Shown here piece by piece: positions 15,850 through 24,694 of a DNA stretch of 64,000 bases. The notes beneath the pieces were generated by a model, which saw only the letters and a program-made list of their open reading frames with translations, had not been told where the DNA came from and did no database searches. Numbering within the stretch: position 1 is the stretch's first letter; every line of letters starts with the position of its first letter. Source of the stretch: Acidobacteriaceae bacterium (GTDB lineage: Bacteria; Acidobacteriota; Terriglobia; Terriglobales; Acidobacteriaceae); NCBI GenBank assembly GCA_003131315.1, contig PKUV01000038.1, positions 90,439 to 154,438 of the forward strand, written 5' to 3'. Both the position numbers and the translations under genes were made by a program.

Positions 15850-18800
15850 TCACCACGAGATCTTCAATCCAAACTGAAGCTCCCGCGGAGAATAGGCCTG
15901 GGTTGACTTGCCAAAGGTCAAGAAGTTGGTGCTCAGTCCTGCTTGCTGCAAAATTCCTGCGAGTCCCAGGTCACCATCGGGCAGGTACAGGTTAACCCGG
16001 TTGAGCGCGTTGAAAGCCTCCGCCCGGAACTGGATTTTGCCTTGCTCTCCCAGGAGCCGCGCTTTGAAATTGCGTACCAGGGAGAGGTCTAGGCCCTTAT
16101 AGTTGGGGCCACAGAATGTGTTGCGCCCCACATTTCCGTTTGTGCCGGTAGCGGGCTGCACGAATGAGAAGTTCGGCTGATTGGCCTGCGACTGGAATAA
16201 TCCGTTCGCGTAATCATGTGGGGAACGGCAACCCACGCTATTGCCAAAGACTGGACTGGCGTTTGGACGATCATACGCGTTGCCGGTGGGAGGCGCTTGC
16301 GCTGCTCCGCCACCGTCTCCGTTATAGTCCACGACTGAATTGAAAACCGTGAAAGGCCGGCCGGATTCGTAAGAAAAAATTGTGTTGATCTGCCAGCCGC
16401 TGGCCAGGGCGCGAACGACCGGACCCTGCTTGGACATCTGGCCGATTTCCCAAACCCCGTTGGCGGTCAGGCGATGGCGGATGTCGAAGCTGGAACGTCC
16501 ATAGTCGAGGCGGGGTTTCGAAGCATCCATAGTGCCGTTGTAGCCGGTCCCCGCGCCAATGAAGTCGCCGGCATTGGCGTCGTCCTGGACGTCGAGTGCC
16601 TTGCCGTAGGTATAGCTGGTTTGCAGGAGGTAGCCGTGGCTGAACTGTTTCTTCAACTGCACCGAACCGCCGTTGTAGTTGGAAGACCCGGTCGTGGTGA
16701 GGTAATCCAAGGTTGACAGATACGGTTCTGCCAAAAGACAGTTCGGAGCATTTCCTAAAATGCACGGCACAGCGGGCGGGAGCCCGCCGGTCACGCGGTT
16801 GGGATTATTCGTAAAACTGAGGCGGTGTCCCTGGTTTCCGGAGTAACTTAACTCCAGCATCCAGCTACTGGCCAGTTCGTACTGCAGAGTGAGGTGCCAC
16901 TGCTCTACGTAGGGAGTTTTCAGGTGCTGGTCAATGGCCATCACTTCCGCGGAAAGGCAGCCGTTTGGCCGGGTTGGATCCAACATGCCACTCGCGTTAA
17001 GGCCTCCCCCATAAGGCACGCCTCCGACGGCCGGAGGAAGTACGGGAGGATTTTGGAAAACATTCGCGACCGTGTAATCGGGCATGGGGCAATTCGTCAG
17101 TCCGGGCACGGCCAAGGCGAACGCGCTATAGGGAGGAGTGAAGCGGGCGGGCTCACTTAGGAGGTCGTTGTGGAGGCGATCATAGTTGATCGCCCAGGCG
17201 CCACGCACTGAAAACTTCCCGTTGCCCATTGGGTCCCAGGCCAGTCCCAGAAGAGGGGCATAATTCCGATAATTCGGCTTGTAGAGCTGATCTAGCTTGC
17301 CGAGTGTAGCGCCGGCCAGCTGCTCCTGGAGCGTGCTTCCCGACCCTAAGGTCATGCCCGCCTGTTTGCCGTCGGTTTCCTGGATTACTCCAAAGTACTC
17401 CCACCGCAGCCCAGCGTTGATGGTCAGGTTCTTTGCGAGTTTCCAATCATCCTGGAAGAACCAGGCAAAGTCGCGCCGGCGGAAGTGGCGCTGATGGTTG
17501 GCACTCGACATGATACTGAGACCTGTGACGGGATCGATTTGTACTTCGTAAGCGAAAGGGCTGTCTGTGACGAGCCCTGCCAGGTTTGCGAAAACGTAGG
17601 CGCCGCGACCGGCGGCATCAAACAGGCTAGCCTCCAGATCATGGTTGTATTCCACGCCCATCTTTATGCCGTGCCGTCCACGGGTGACTAAGACGTTGTC
17701 CTTGAAGTTGAAAGCGTTATTGGTAAAGGCAATGGGAACAAACCAGTCGGAACCGAAACCCAGGGTCAGATCGTTCAGAAAAAAGTTCGGGGCGTTGTTG
17801 GGAAAGGCGTCGGTAGCGGCTCGATTGCGCAGGTAGCCGAAGACGAAGTTGTTCAAGAGACTTTGGCCGAAAAGGTGAGTGTATCCAACCGCCAGGTTGC
17901 CAATGAAACCATCGCTCGGACGCCGGAAGCCGCGCACGATGCGTCCTAATCCGCCGTAGGTCGTAAGTTCGCCGGCGCCGTTGCTCCGGGGATAGTCTCC
18001 TACCCAACGCACGAAAACTTTGTCGTTGACGCGAAAGTCATGGTCGATCTTCGCTACGTACTGGTCGGTCGTGTTGTGATTGATTGCCTGGCCGACTCCG
18101 ATGCCGACATCCGGAGAGCCGTCAGGCTGGATGTGCACGTTCTCGGCCGTGCCCGGTTTGATATAGGAAGGGCCGGGGAAGTTCTGGAATAAGTAATTCG
18201 CCACGCTATTGGGATAAGTGGCGGCCACATAGCTCCGCAGTTGCGGCGTTTCCACCTGAACGTCCCGAGTACTGCCGCGTTTTTCACGGAAGCCTTCGTA
18301 GGCCAGGAACCAGAATGTTTTGTCCTTGCGGATGGGGCCCCCGAGAGTAAATCCGAACTGGTTATGGATAAGCGCGGAAGGCTTGGCGAGATCGAAATAA
18401 TTGCGGGCATTGACACCGGCGTTGCGGTGAAACTCCCACAGCGAACCATGGATCTTGTTGGTGCCGGACCTGGTGGCCACGTTAATGTCGGCCCCGAAAT
18501 TCCGTCCGTACTCGCGGCCGAAATCGTTGGTGGAAACCTGGAACTCCTGAACGGCATCGAGGATGGGCGCAACCGCAGGAATTCCGCCGAGCCCGTTATC
18601 GTTATTGGGCGCGCCATCCAGCATGAAATTGGCGGAGCGGATGTTCTTTCCATACGAGACAAAACCCATGTCATAGACCGAGTTGTTGTAATAGGTGGGC
18701 ATGAGAACACGGGTGGGCGCTGTGCCCGGTTCCAGCACCGGCAACTGGTAAATGTTGCGGCGAACCAGCGGCAGCTCCTCGACCTGTTTCTCCTCGACGA

Positions 18801-19227
18801 TATTCGTCGTGCCCACATCCTCGGTATTGACGAGCACCGGCCGGTCGGCCACTTCGACGGTTTCTTTCACCATGCCCACGCTTAGCGTCATATCCACGCG
18901 CGTGGTTTCTCCCACGTGCAGGGTCACGTTACTGGTGACGGTCGTCTTGAACCCCGCTTTTTCCGCGCGGACTTCATAGATCGCTGCCGCCAGGTCGGAG
19001 ATGCGATACAGGCCGTCGGCGGTGGTGACATCGGACCGGGTCTGGTTGGTGGCGAGGTTGCGCAGGGTGACGGTGGCGCCCTCGATGGTGGCGCCTCCCT
19101 GGTCCCGCACGCCGCCCACCAGCGTGGCGCTAGTCAGCTGGGCGTATCCGGCGCCGGTGAAGACGAGAACGGCGACGACGAGTCCAGCACAAAAACGACT
19201 CCAATCAGAGCGCAGTTGCGGTTTCAT
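15850..19227 (-). CDS. Oar-like TonB-dependent outer-membrane receptor
   Basis: This 1125-residue outer-membrane protein has a signal peptide (to about residue 29), a carboxypeptidase-regulatory-like beta-sandwich (about 35-115, with Gly-Gly-Val-Arg-Asp-Gln-Gly-Gly), a plug domain with Leu-Asp-Gly-Ala-Pro-Asn-Asn-Asp, and a long beta-barrel ending in aromatic Trp. Such receptors import large or scarce substrates in Acidobacteriota. It heads the minus-strand run leading into aldehyde dehydrogenase and qhpACB (68 bases to the next gene), so it may take up the amine substrate or a larger carrier of it. An AGGAGC box precedes the start. The upstream region holds a promoter candidate. Confidence 0.9.
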   Translation of the reverse strand: MKPQLRSDWSRFCAGLVVAVLVFTGAGYAQLTSATLVGGVRDQGGATIEGATVTLRNLATNQTRSDVTTADGLYRISDLAAAIYEVRAEKAGFKTTVTSNVTLHVGETTRVDMTLSVGMVKETVEVADRPVLVNTEDVGTTNIVEEKQVEELPLVRRNIYQLPVLEPGTAPTRVLMPTYYNNSVYDMGFVSYGKNIRSANFMLDGAPNNDNGLGGIPAVAPILDAVQEFQVSTNDFGREYGRNFGADINVATRSGTNKIHGSLWEFHRNAGVNARNYFDLAKPSALIHNQFGFTLGGPIRKDKTFWFLAYEGFREKRGSTRDVQVETPQLRSYVAATYPNSVANYLFQNFPGPSYIKPGTAENVHIQPDGSPDVGIGVGQAINHNTTDQYVAKIDHDFRVNDKVFVRWVGDYPRSNGAGELTTYGGLGRIVRGFRRPSDGFIGNLAVGYTHLFGQSLLNNFVFGYLRNRAATDAFPNNAPNFFLNDLTLGFGSDWFVPIAFTNNAFNFKDNVLVTRGRHGIKMGVEYNHDLEASLFDAAGRGAYVFANLAGLVTDSPFAYEVQIDPVTGLSIMSSANHQRHFRRRDFAWFFQDDWKLAKNLTINAGLRWEYFGVIQETDGKQAGMTLGSGSTLQEQLAGATLGKLDQLYKPNYRNYAPLLGLAWDPMGNGKFSVRGAWAINYDRLHNDLLSEPARFTPPYSAFALAVPGLTNCPMPDYTVANVFQNPPVLPPAVGGVPYGGGLNASGMLDPTRPNGCLSAEVMAIDQHLKTPYVEQWHLTLQYELASSWMLELSYSGNQGHRLSFTNNPNRVTGGLPPAVPCILGNAPNCLLAEPYLSTLDYLTTTGSSNYNGGSVQLKKQFSHGYLLQTSYTYGKALDVQDDANAGDFIGAGTGYNGTMDASKPRLDYGRSSFDIRHRLTANGVWEIGQMSKQGPVVRALASGWQINTIFSYESGRPFTVFNSVVDYNGDGGGAAQAPPTGNAYDRPNASPVFGNSVGCRSPHDYANGLFQSQANQPNFSFVQPATGTNGNVGRNTFCGPNYKGLDLSLVRNFKARLLGEQGKIQFRAEAFNALNRVNLYLPDGDLGLAGILQQAGLSTNFLTFGKSTQAYSPRELQFGLKISW

Positions 19228-19392
19228 TCCTGCTCCTCTCCCGGAAACGATGTTATGAGTCCGGTTCCATGCCTTGCCTATCCAAGAGAGGCGGACTGAG
19301 CGGCTGCGGTCCGCGCTGCTTCGCGCGGAAACTCGCGCTGCGACCGTCCCCCTATTTATTACATTTTCTTCACGCCAGCGTGATGGGGCGTA

Positions 19393-19421
19393 ATGCTATA
19401 ATCGCTTCCCGTTGTTGTCAA
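19393..19421 (-). promoter_or_regulatory. candidate sigma-70 promoter for the receptor-qhp operon
   Basis: On the minus strand TTGACA (19421-19416) is followed after 17 bases by TAGCAT (19398-19393). A TATAAT hexamer also lies on the plus strand at 19397-19402, so the 287-base divergent region may fire both ways. This would leave a leader of about 160 bases before the receptor start. Confidence 0.4.
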
Positions 19422-19514
19422 GGTCATTTATCAGAGTCCATTTAGGGTGAGAATTTGTGGTAAGGTTGCCGGCCAGTTTGTGATTCTTGCGACAGCGCGC
19501 GCACGAACGCAGCC

Positions 19515-20417
19515 ATGAACGCACGTAGAGCCATCTTCGAAATCTACCTTGACTACGTGCAGTACTACGGCGGCTCCATCCGCTTGCGGAGCCTGCTGGC
19601 CCTGGGCGAGGAACTGGGACTGACGACCACTGCTATGCGCGCGGCCCTGTGCCGGCTGTGCAGCCAGGGATGGCTGCAAGTGACCCCATGGGAGAAACAG
19701 AGCTTCTATGCCCTGACAGAAATGGGCCGGGAACGCGTCGAGGAAGCGGCGCCCAGAATTTTTGCTCCTCATGCGGAAAAGTGGGATGGCCAATGGACGA
19801 TGCTGACCTATTCTCTGCCGGAGAAGGTGCGCCCCCATCGCGACCGGCTGCGGCGGGAGTTGACCTGGTTGGGCTTCGGTCCGCTTCTGCCTTCGGTCTG
19901 GATTAGTCCGCGTCCCGTCGTCGAATTGACTCTGCGCCACCTGGGTCAGCGCCAGTTAGACGGTTTCGTGCATTTGTTCCGCGCCCGCCACGTGAATTCT
20001 CTGGCTTACGACGAATTGGTGGGAAAGTGCTGGAACCTGAAAACCGTGCAGAGGCAGTACGTGAAGTTCACTCGGCACTGGGAGCCGGCGTGGCAGAGTT
20101 TTCAATCCCGTTTCAACTCCGGCCATCCGCCGGACGAGAGCGTCTGCTTCGAGGGCAAGATGCGCCTGCTCCACGAATACGGGAAGTTCCTGCACATTGA
20201 TCCCGGCTTGCCCTCTGAACTTTTGCCGGCTGGCTGGCCCGGGACAACCGCCTGGCGAGTGTTCCGCGAATGTCACCTCCTGCTGGCGGAAAGGGCACTG
20301 AACTTTTTCGAGCGGCACTTCCAGGGACCGCCGGAGACACAACCGCAGCAGAACGAAGGCCGCCAGAAAGCTCTGCACAACGTGTATGAACTGGCGCAAC
20401 TTACCTATGGAGGCTAG
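19515..20417 (+). CDS. PaaX-family transcriptional repressor (copy 1)
   Basis: This 300-residue regulator has the PaaX layout: an N-terminal winged helix (about residues 8-75, with a Gly-Gly-Ser-Ile-Arg segment and a Thr-Ala-Met-Arg-Ala-Ala-Leu-Cys-Arg-Leu recognition helix), a central Cas2-like domain starting near Trp-Asp-Gly-Gln-Trp-Thr, and a PaaX C-terminal domain with a Leu-Pro-Ala-Gly-Trp-Pro-Gly segment. Known PaaX proteins repress phenylacetate or related genes until phenylacetyl-CoA binds. It is divergent from the receptor-qhp operon and overlaps or abuts an enoyl-CoA hydratase, so it probably controls both directions. Confidence 0.85.
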   Translation: MNARRAIFEIYLDYVQYYGGSIRLRSLLALGEELGLTTTAMRAALCRLCSQGWLQVTPWEKQSFYALTEMGRERVEEAAPRIFAPHAEKWDGQWTMLTYSLPEKVRPHRDRLRRELTWLGFGPLLPSVWISPRPVVELTLRHLGQRQLDGFVHLFRARHVNSLAYDELVGKCWNLKTVQRQYVKFTRHWEPAWQSFQSRFNSGHPPDESVCFEGKMRLLHEYGKFLHIDPGLPSELLPAGWPGTTAWRVFRECHLLLAERALNFFERHFQGPPETQPQQNEGRQKALHNVYELAQLTYGG

Positions 20418-20421
20418 CGAC

Positions 20422-21183
20422 GTGCAACTCGAGACCATGCGCTGTGAAGTCAAAGGCCCGGTCGCTCATGTCACCTTGAACCGCCCGGATGTCTTGAACG
20501 CGATGAACGTGCAATGGGCTCATGATTTTCTGGCCATCGCGGAAGATCTGAAGCGAAATTCGCAGGTGAAGATCGTGGTCATCCGCGGCGGCGGCCGCGC
20601 GTTTTCCAGCGGCATTGACCTGAAGGCGCTTTCCCGCCGCGAGTTCCCCTTGGAGTGGTTCCGGGTCTACGAACGGGGTCTGCGGGCCATTGAGACCATG
20701 GATAAAGTGGTCATCTCCGCCATCCACGGCTATTGCATCGGCGGCGGACTGCAGGTCGCCCTGGCCAGTGACATCCGGATTGTCGCCGAGGGCACAAAGT
20801 TCGGACTCACCGCCGTCAAAGAGTGCCTGGTTCCCGGCATGGGAACCTACCGTTTGGCCCGCTTCATCGGCCCGGGACGCGCTAAGCGCATCATCCTTTC
20901 CGGAGAGTTCATTGATGCCCAGGAAGCGAATGCCATGGGATTGATCGACTACCTGGTGCCGCAAGCGGACTTCGACAAGCGCGTGGCAGAAATCACCCAG
21001 GTCTATCTGAATGCCGCCTCCGAGGGACAGCGTCAGGCCAAGCGCCTGGTGAACCTGGCTTTCGACCTGGATTGGGATGAGTTTCTCGAAAAATACATCG
21101 AGGCTCAGGCCGCCGCCTTGGCCTCTGAACAACATGAAGAGGCGATGGCAGCATTTCGCGAAAAACGCGAGCCACGCTTTTGA
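20422..21183 (+). CDS. enoyl-CoA hydratase/isomerase family protein
   Basis: This 253-residue crotonase-fold enzyme has the oxyanion-hole segments Arg-Ala-Phe-Ser-Ser-Gly-Ile-Asp and His-Gly-Tyr-Cys-Ile-Gly-Gly-Gly. It would hydrate or isomerise an enoyl-CoA. I chose the GTG at 20422 because GGAGG (20409-20413) lies 8 bases before it, just after the PaaX stop. ATGs at 20407 and 20386 are in-frame alternatives overlapping the PaaX gene. Of the two catalytic glutamates of true hydratases, one position is not obvious, so isomerase or other crotonase chemistry is possible. It is co-transcribed with PaaX copy 1. Confidence 0.85.
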   Translation: MQLETMRCEVKGPVAHVTLNRPDVLNAMNVQWAHDFLAIAEDLKRNSQVKIVVIRGGGRAFSSGIDLKALSRREFPLEWFRVYERGLRAIETMDKVVISAIHGYCIGGGLQVALASDIRIVAEGTKFGLTAVKECLVPGMGTYRLARFIGPGRAKRIILSGEFIDAQEANAMGLIDYLVPQADFDKRVAEITQVYLNAASEGQRQAKRLVNLAFDLDWDEFLEKYIEAQAAALASEQHEEAMAAFREKREPRF

Positions 21184-21262
21184 GGCGAAGTCCGGAAAAG
21201 AAGCGCTTCGGCGACCTTCTCGTACTACGCTTTCTTGACGGCTTCAGCCGCGAATCGAAAGC

Positions 21263-21844
21263 CTAGCGGGAAACCAGACAAGGTGTGCCGCCCGCCGCCT
21301 GTTCCAACCACGCATTCGCCAAGCCGAATCCCGCCTCCAGCGCTCGCCGGTTGATTTCCTGCGTCCCCTTGGGAACGCGGGCCAGGACTGCCTTGTGGAG
21401 ATCCTCTTTGGAAGCCAGTCCCGACAGCATGCCAACGATTCCCACGCAGACCATGTTGGCCACGACTTCCTTCGCCAGTTTCACGCGTGCGGTCTGCAGG
21501 ATCGGCAAACGGCACAGGCGAAACGACCCCGGCGGAACTACCGAAACTCGGTTCTCGTCAACGATCAGGATCCCATCGTTCTTGAGTTGGGGGCTGTAGG
21601 AATCACAAGCTTTCTGAGTCAGGGCCAGCAGCAGGTCGAGCCGGGTGCAGATGGGATAGTCCACCGGCTCGTCGCTGACGACAACATCCGAACGACAACT
21701 GCCGCCGCGCGACTCGGGCCCGTAGGACTGCGTGTAGGTGACTTGCTTCCCGCCGTAGATTCCGACGGCTTCGGCCACGATTGCGCCTGCCAGCACAAGC
21801 CCCTGGCCGCCTTCTCCGCTGAGCCGAATCTCGTAACGCTCCAT
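21263..21844 (-). CDS. 2-oxoacid:acceptor oxidoreductase gamma subunit
   Basis: This 193-residue protein matches the gamma (pyruvate/2-ketoisovalerate ferredoxin oxidoreductase catalytic-domain) subunit: an N-terminal Gly-Glu-Gly-Gly-Gln-Gly loop and a Gln-Ser-Tyr-Gly-Pro-Glu-Ser-Arg-Gly-Gly segment typical of KorC-like subunits. With the two genes upstream it makes an alpha/beta/gamma enzyme converting a 2-oxoacid, CoA and oxidised ferredoxin to acyl-CoA and CO2. It is 6 bases after the beta gene and convergent with the hydratase. The intervening 79 bases contain only a short palindrome, GAAGCGCTTC. Confidence 0.88.
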   Translation of the reverse strand: MERYEIRLSGEGGQGLVLAGAIVAEAVGIYGGKQVTYTQSYGPESRGGSCRSDVVVSDEPVDYPICTRLDLLLALTQKACDSYSPQLKNDGILIVDENRVSVVPPGSFRLCRLPILQTARVKLAKEVVANMVCVGIVGMLSGLASKEDLHKAVLARVPKGTQEINRRALEAGFGLANAWLEQAAGGTPCLVSR

Positions 21845-21850
21845 AGTCGT

Positions 21851-22675
21851 CTACTCCCGCATGTCGGGACGCACCGCGCCCGCAAAATTCTGATCCAACG
21901 TGGCCAAATATTCGGGCGCCGAATCCTGGTGCAGAATGCCGGTCAGCAATTTGCCCTTGCGCCGCTCCGGCGGCAAGGCGGCTGCAGCCTTTGCGTCCAG
22001 CGTGTTCTGCTTTTGAGTGAAGAGCATGTCCGACGGGCTGCCGACTCGATTGAAGCGCCCAAAGAATTCGGGACAGTCACTGAGAATTTCCACGAAGGAA
22101 AAACCATTGTGCTGAAGCGCCGCCGCGATCAGCCTTTCCACTGCGGCCGGTTCGTAGGTGATGCCGCGGGCCACAAAGGTGGCGCCGGCCGCCTCGGCCA
22201 GCCGACAGGAGTCAAAGGCGCGCTCGGTCTGACCCTTGGGACTGGTCGTGCTGATCTTGCCCGGAGTCGTCGTGGGGGCGGATTGCCCGCCGGTCATGCC
22301 GTAGATCTCATTGTTCAACAGCAGGCAGGTCATCGCCAGGTTGCGCCGCGCTGCATGAATCAGGTGATTGCCCCCGATGGACAACGCGTCGCCGTCGCCG
22401 GTGATCACAATTACCTTCAGCTCCGGCCGCGCCAGCTTGATTCCGGTGGCGAACGCCAAGGGCCGCCCGTGCGTAGTGTGCAGCGTGTTGAAGTCCACGT
22501 AGCCCGACAGCCGGCTGGAGCAACCGATGCCGGAAACCACCATCACTTCATCCTTGCTGAGGCCCAGCGAATGAATGGCGCGCAACATCGCGCCCAGCAC
22601 GATGCCGTGTCCGCACCCCGGACAAAGCATGTGGGGAAACATGTCAAGCCGCAAGTATTCTTTGAAATCAAACAT
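21851..22675 (-). CDS. 2-oxoacid:ferredoxin oxidoreductase beta subunit (ThDP-binding)
   Basis: This 274-residue subunit binds thiamine diphosphate and a 4Fe-4S cluster. It has the Cys-Pro-Gly-Cys-Gly-His segment near the N-terminus, a later Gly-Ile-Gly-Cys-Ser-Ser, and the ThDP/Mg motif Gly-Asp-Gly-Asp followed by Asn-Asn-Glu-Ile-Tyr-Gly-Met-Thr-Gly-Gly-Gln. This is the KorB pattern. It overlaps the alpha gene by 8 bases, so the subunits are coupled. Whether the substrate is 2-oxoglutarate, branched-chain or aromatic 2-oxoacids cannot be told from the sequence. Confidence 0.92.
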   Translation of the reverse strand: MFDFKEYLRLDMFPHMLCPGCGHGIVLGAMLRAIHSLGLSKDEVMVVSGIGCSSRLSGYVDFNTLHTTHGRPLAFATGIKLARPELKVIVITGDGDALSIGGNHLIHAARRNLAMTCLLLNNEIYGMTGGQSAPTTTPGKISTTSPKGQTERAFDSCRLAEAAGATFVARGITYEPAAVERLIAAALQHNGFSFVEILSDCPEFFGRFNRVGSPSDMLFTQKQNTLDAKAAAALPPERRKGKLLTGILHQDSAPEYLATLDQNFAGAVRPDMRE

Positions 22676-23825
22676 GAGTTTCCCTTCCCGCTTTCAGCAC
22701 TGCCAGAATTTCCTCCGGGGTGATGGTCTCTCCGTCGGCCTTCAGGCAGGTATCGATACGTTTCGCATTGCCTGCGGCTCGCTGCACTTCGCCGAGCATC
22801 TGTCCCAGGTTCATCTCGGCGACGACGATGCGGTCCACCTGTTCCGCCAGGGCGGCGATCTCCTCCGTGGGGGACGGCCACAACGTGATCGCGCGAAACA
22901 GTCCGGCCCGGATTCCCTGCGCTCGGGCTAGGCGGAGCGCCTGCCGCGCCGCCGCCGAAACAATGCCGTAAGCGAACACCACCACCTCGGCGTCATTGCA
23001 ATCCACGGTTTCAAACTGGACGATATCCCGGCGCTGCCACTCGATCTTGTCGTGGAGGCGCCGCTGCGTGGCGGCGATCACCGCCGGGTTCTGCGTGGGA
23101 TAGCCGCGCTCGTCGTGCGCCAATCCGGTCACATGGTAGCGGTAGCCGTCGCCAAACGGCGCCATCACCGGCACTCCGTCCTCGCCGGGAGCGTACGCCA
23201 GATGCCTGCCGGGCGCGCCCGTGGGCTTCTTGCGGTTCTCAATCGGGAGTTTGGCGAGCGCCGCCATGTCCACTTTCTCGTACATGTGGGCGACCACCTC
23301 GTCACACAGCAGCGTGACCGGCGTGCGCAGCCGCTCCGCCAGGTTGAAGGCCCGCACCGTCAGCTCGTAAAACTCCTTCGGGGAGGCCGGCGCCAGCGCG
23401 ATGCTGGGATGGTCGCCGTGCGTCCCCCAGCGCGCTTGCATGACGTCGCCCTGGGACGGCGAGGTCGGCAAGCCGGTGCTGGGCCCGCCCCGCATCACGT
23501 CCACGATCACGCATGGCACCTCGGCATACGCGGCGTATCCGATGTGCTCCTGCATCAGCGAAAACCCGGGCCCGCTGGTGGCGGTCATCGCCTTTTTGCC
23601 GGCCAACGAAGCCCCAATCACCGCCGCCAAAGAAGCGATTTCATCCTCCATCTGGATAAACCTGCCGCCCACCTCAGGCAGCAACCGCGCCAGCTTTTCC
23701 GCGATCTCCGACGAAGGGCTGATGGGATAGCCGGCGAAGAACCGGCATCCGGCCGCGATGGCGGCTTTGGCGCAAGCGGTATTGCCGGCCAGCAGTTCGA
23801 TCGAGTTGGCGGTAGAGGTTGCCAT
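22668..23825 (-). CDS. 2-oxoacid:ferredoxin oxidoreductase alpha subunit
   Basis: This 385-residue KorA-type subunit has Gly-Tyr-Pro-Ile-Ser-Pro-Ser-Ser-Glu near residue 33, Glu-Asp-Glu-Ile-Ala-Ser, and a Ser-Gly-Pro-Gly-Phe-Ser segment, followed by a transketolase C-terminal domain. The start ATG at 23825 is 11 bases after the IorB-ferredoxin stop. Reading further upstream only runs antisense to known coding. It is the first gene of the KorABC group, but the spacing shows that both oxidoreductases are one transcript. Confidence 0.9.
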   Translation of the reverse strand: MATSTANSIELLAGNTACAKAAIAAGCRFFAGYPISPSSEIAEKLARLLPEVGGRFIQMEDEIASLAAVIGASLAGKKAMTATSGPGFSLMQEHIGYAAYAEVPCVIVDVMRGGPSTGLPTSPSQGDVMQARWGTHGDHPSIALAPASPKEFYELTVRAFNLAERLRTPVTLLCDEVVAHMYEKVDMAALAKLPIENRKKPTGAPGRHLAYAPGEDGVPVMAPFGDGYRYHVTGLAHDERGYPTQNPAVIAATQRRLHDKIEWQRRDIVQFETVDCNDAEVVVFAYGIVSAAARQALRLARAQGIRAGLFRAITLWPSPTEEIAALAEQVDRIVVAEMNLGQMLGEVQRAAGNAKRIDTCLKADGETITPEEILAVLKAGRETHV

Positions 23826-23836
23826 GGTTGCGGATT

Positions 23837-24694
23837 CTAGTGCACGTTGACCGCGAGATCCGGACAAAGCCACTCGCAGAGCATGCAGCGAATACAACTG
23901 CTTGCGTCGGCCACGACTGCCTTCTTGGCGTCGTTCATCTTCAGGCAATTCTGCGGACAAACGACGACGCAGATCTCGCAGCCCTTGCACCAGGTCTCGC
24001 GAATTTCAATATCGGCAATTGCCAGGCTGGCAGCGGCTTCCTGCGCCGGCGCTGCGGCCGGTTCTTCTTCGGCTGCCGGGAACTGCATGTTTCGCCCCGC
24101 CAGAAAAGCCCGCCGGTTGATCTCGCGCGCCTGCGGCTTCACGCTGCGCTCGATCGCGCTGGTCCAGTCTTCCGTGGAAAACTCGCAGACATTGGAGAGT
24201 ACCCCCAGCAGAACCGTGTTACTGACCCTGGGATTGCCCAACTCCATGGCCAGCGACTCAGCATCGAGCACGCGCACATCCCCGAGTTGCTGGCGGAGCG
24301 AGCGCTGAATCTCCTGCGGATAGCGCACGGCGGCTTGCGGACGCCGGTCCAGGCACGAAGCGGGCGGAACCCGCTGGCGCAGATTCGTGATCAACGTGCC
24401 GCCCGGCTTCAGGTACTTGCTCCAGCGCAAAGCCTCCGCCGGCTCGAAGGCCAGCAGCACGTCGCCTTCGCCCGGCTCGATCAGGGGAGACAGCACCTTG
24501 CGCCCGTAGCGCACGTGAGTGTACACAACGCCACCCCGCTTGGCCATGCCGTGAACTTCGCTCTTCTTGACGTCGTAGCCGGAGGCCAGGCAGACCGTGG
24601 CTAGGATGTCGCTGGCGGTCAGCACGCCCTGTCCGCCCACGCCCACGATCAGTACGTTTTGTACCTGGCCGTTTTCCACGCCACTCCTCATCAT
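23837..24694 (-). CDS. indolepyruvate:ferredoxin oxidoreductase beta subunit fused to a 2[4Fe-4S] ferredoxin
   Basis: This 285-residue protein has an N-terminal IorB/gamma-type domain (Gly-Val-Gly-Gly-Gln-Gly loop, then Lys-Arg-Gly-Gly-Val-Val) and, after an Ala/Glu-rich linker near residues 205-225, a ferredoxin domain with Cys-x2-Cys-x2-Cys-x4-Cys-Pro and Cys-x2-Cys-x2-Cys-x3-Cys-Pro patterns. The ferredoxin half looks like the delta subunit of KorABCD enzymes, so one polypeptide may serve both oxidoreductases. The ATG at 24694 overlaps the iorA stop. The order iorA, this fusion, korA, korB, korC supports electron sharing. Confidence 0.85.
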   Translation of the reverse strand: MMRSGVENGQVQNVLIVGVGGQGVLTASDILATVCLASGYDVKKSEVHGMAKRGGVVYTHVRYGRKVLSPLIEPGEGDVLLAFEPAEALRWSKYLKPGGTLITNLRQRVPPASCLDRRPQAAVRYPQEIQRSLRQQLGDVRVLDAESLAMELGNPRVSNTVLLGVLSNVCEFSTEDWTSAIERSVKPQAREINRRAFLAGRNMQFPAAEEEPAAAPAQEAAASLAIADIEIRETWCKGCEICVVVCPQNCLKMNDAKKAVVADASSCIRCMLCEWLCPDLAVNVH

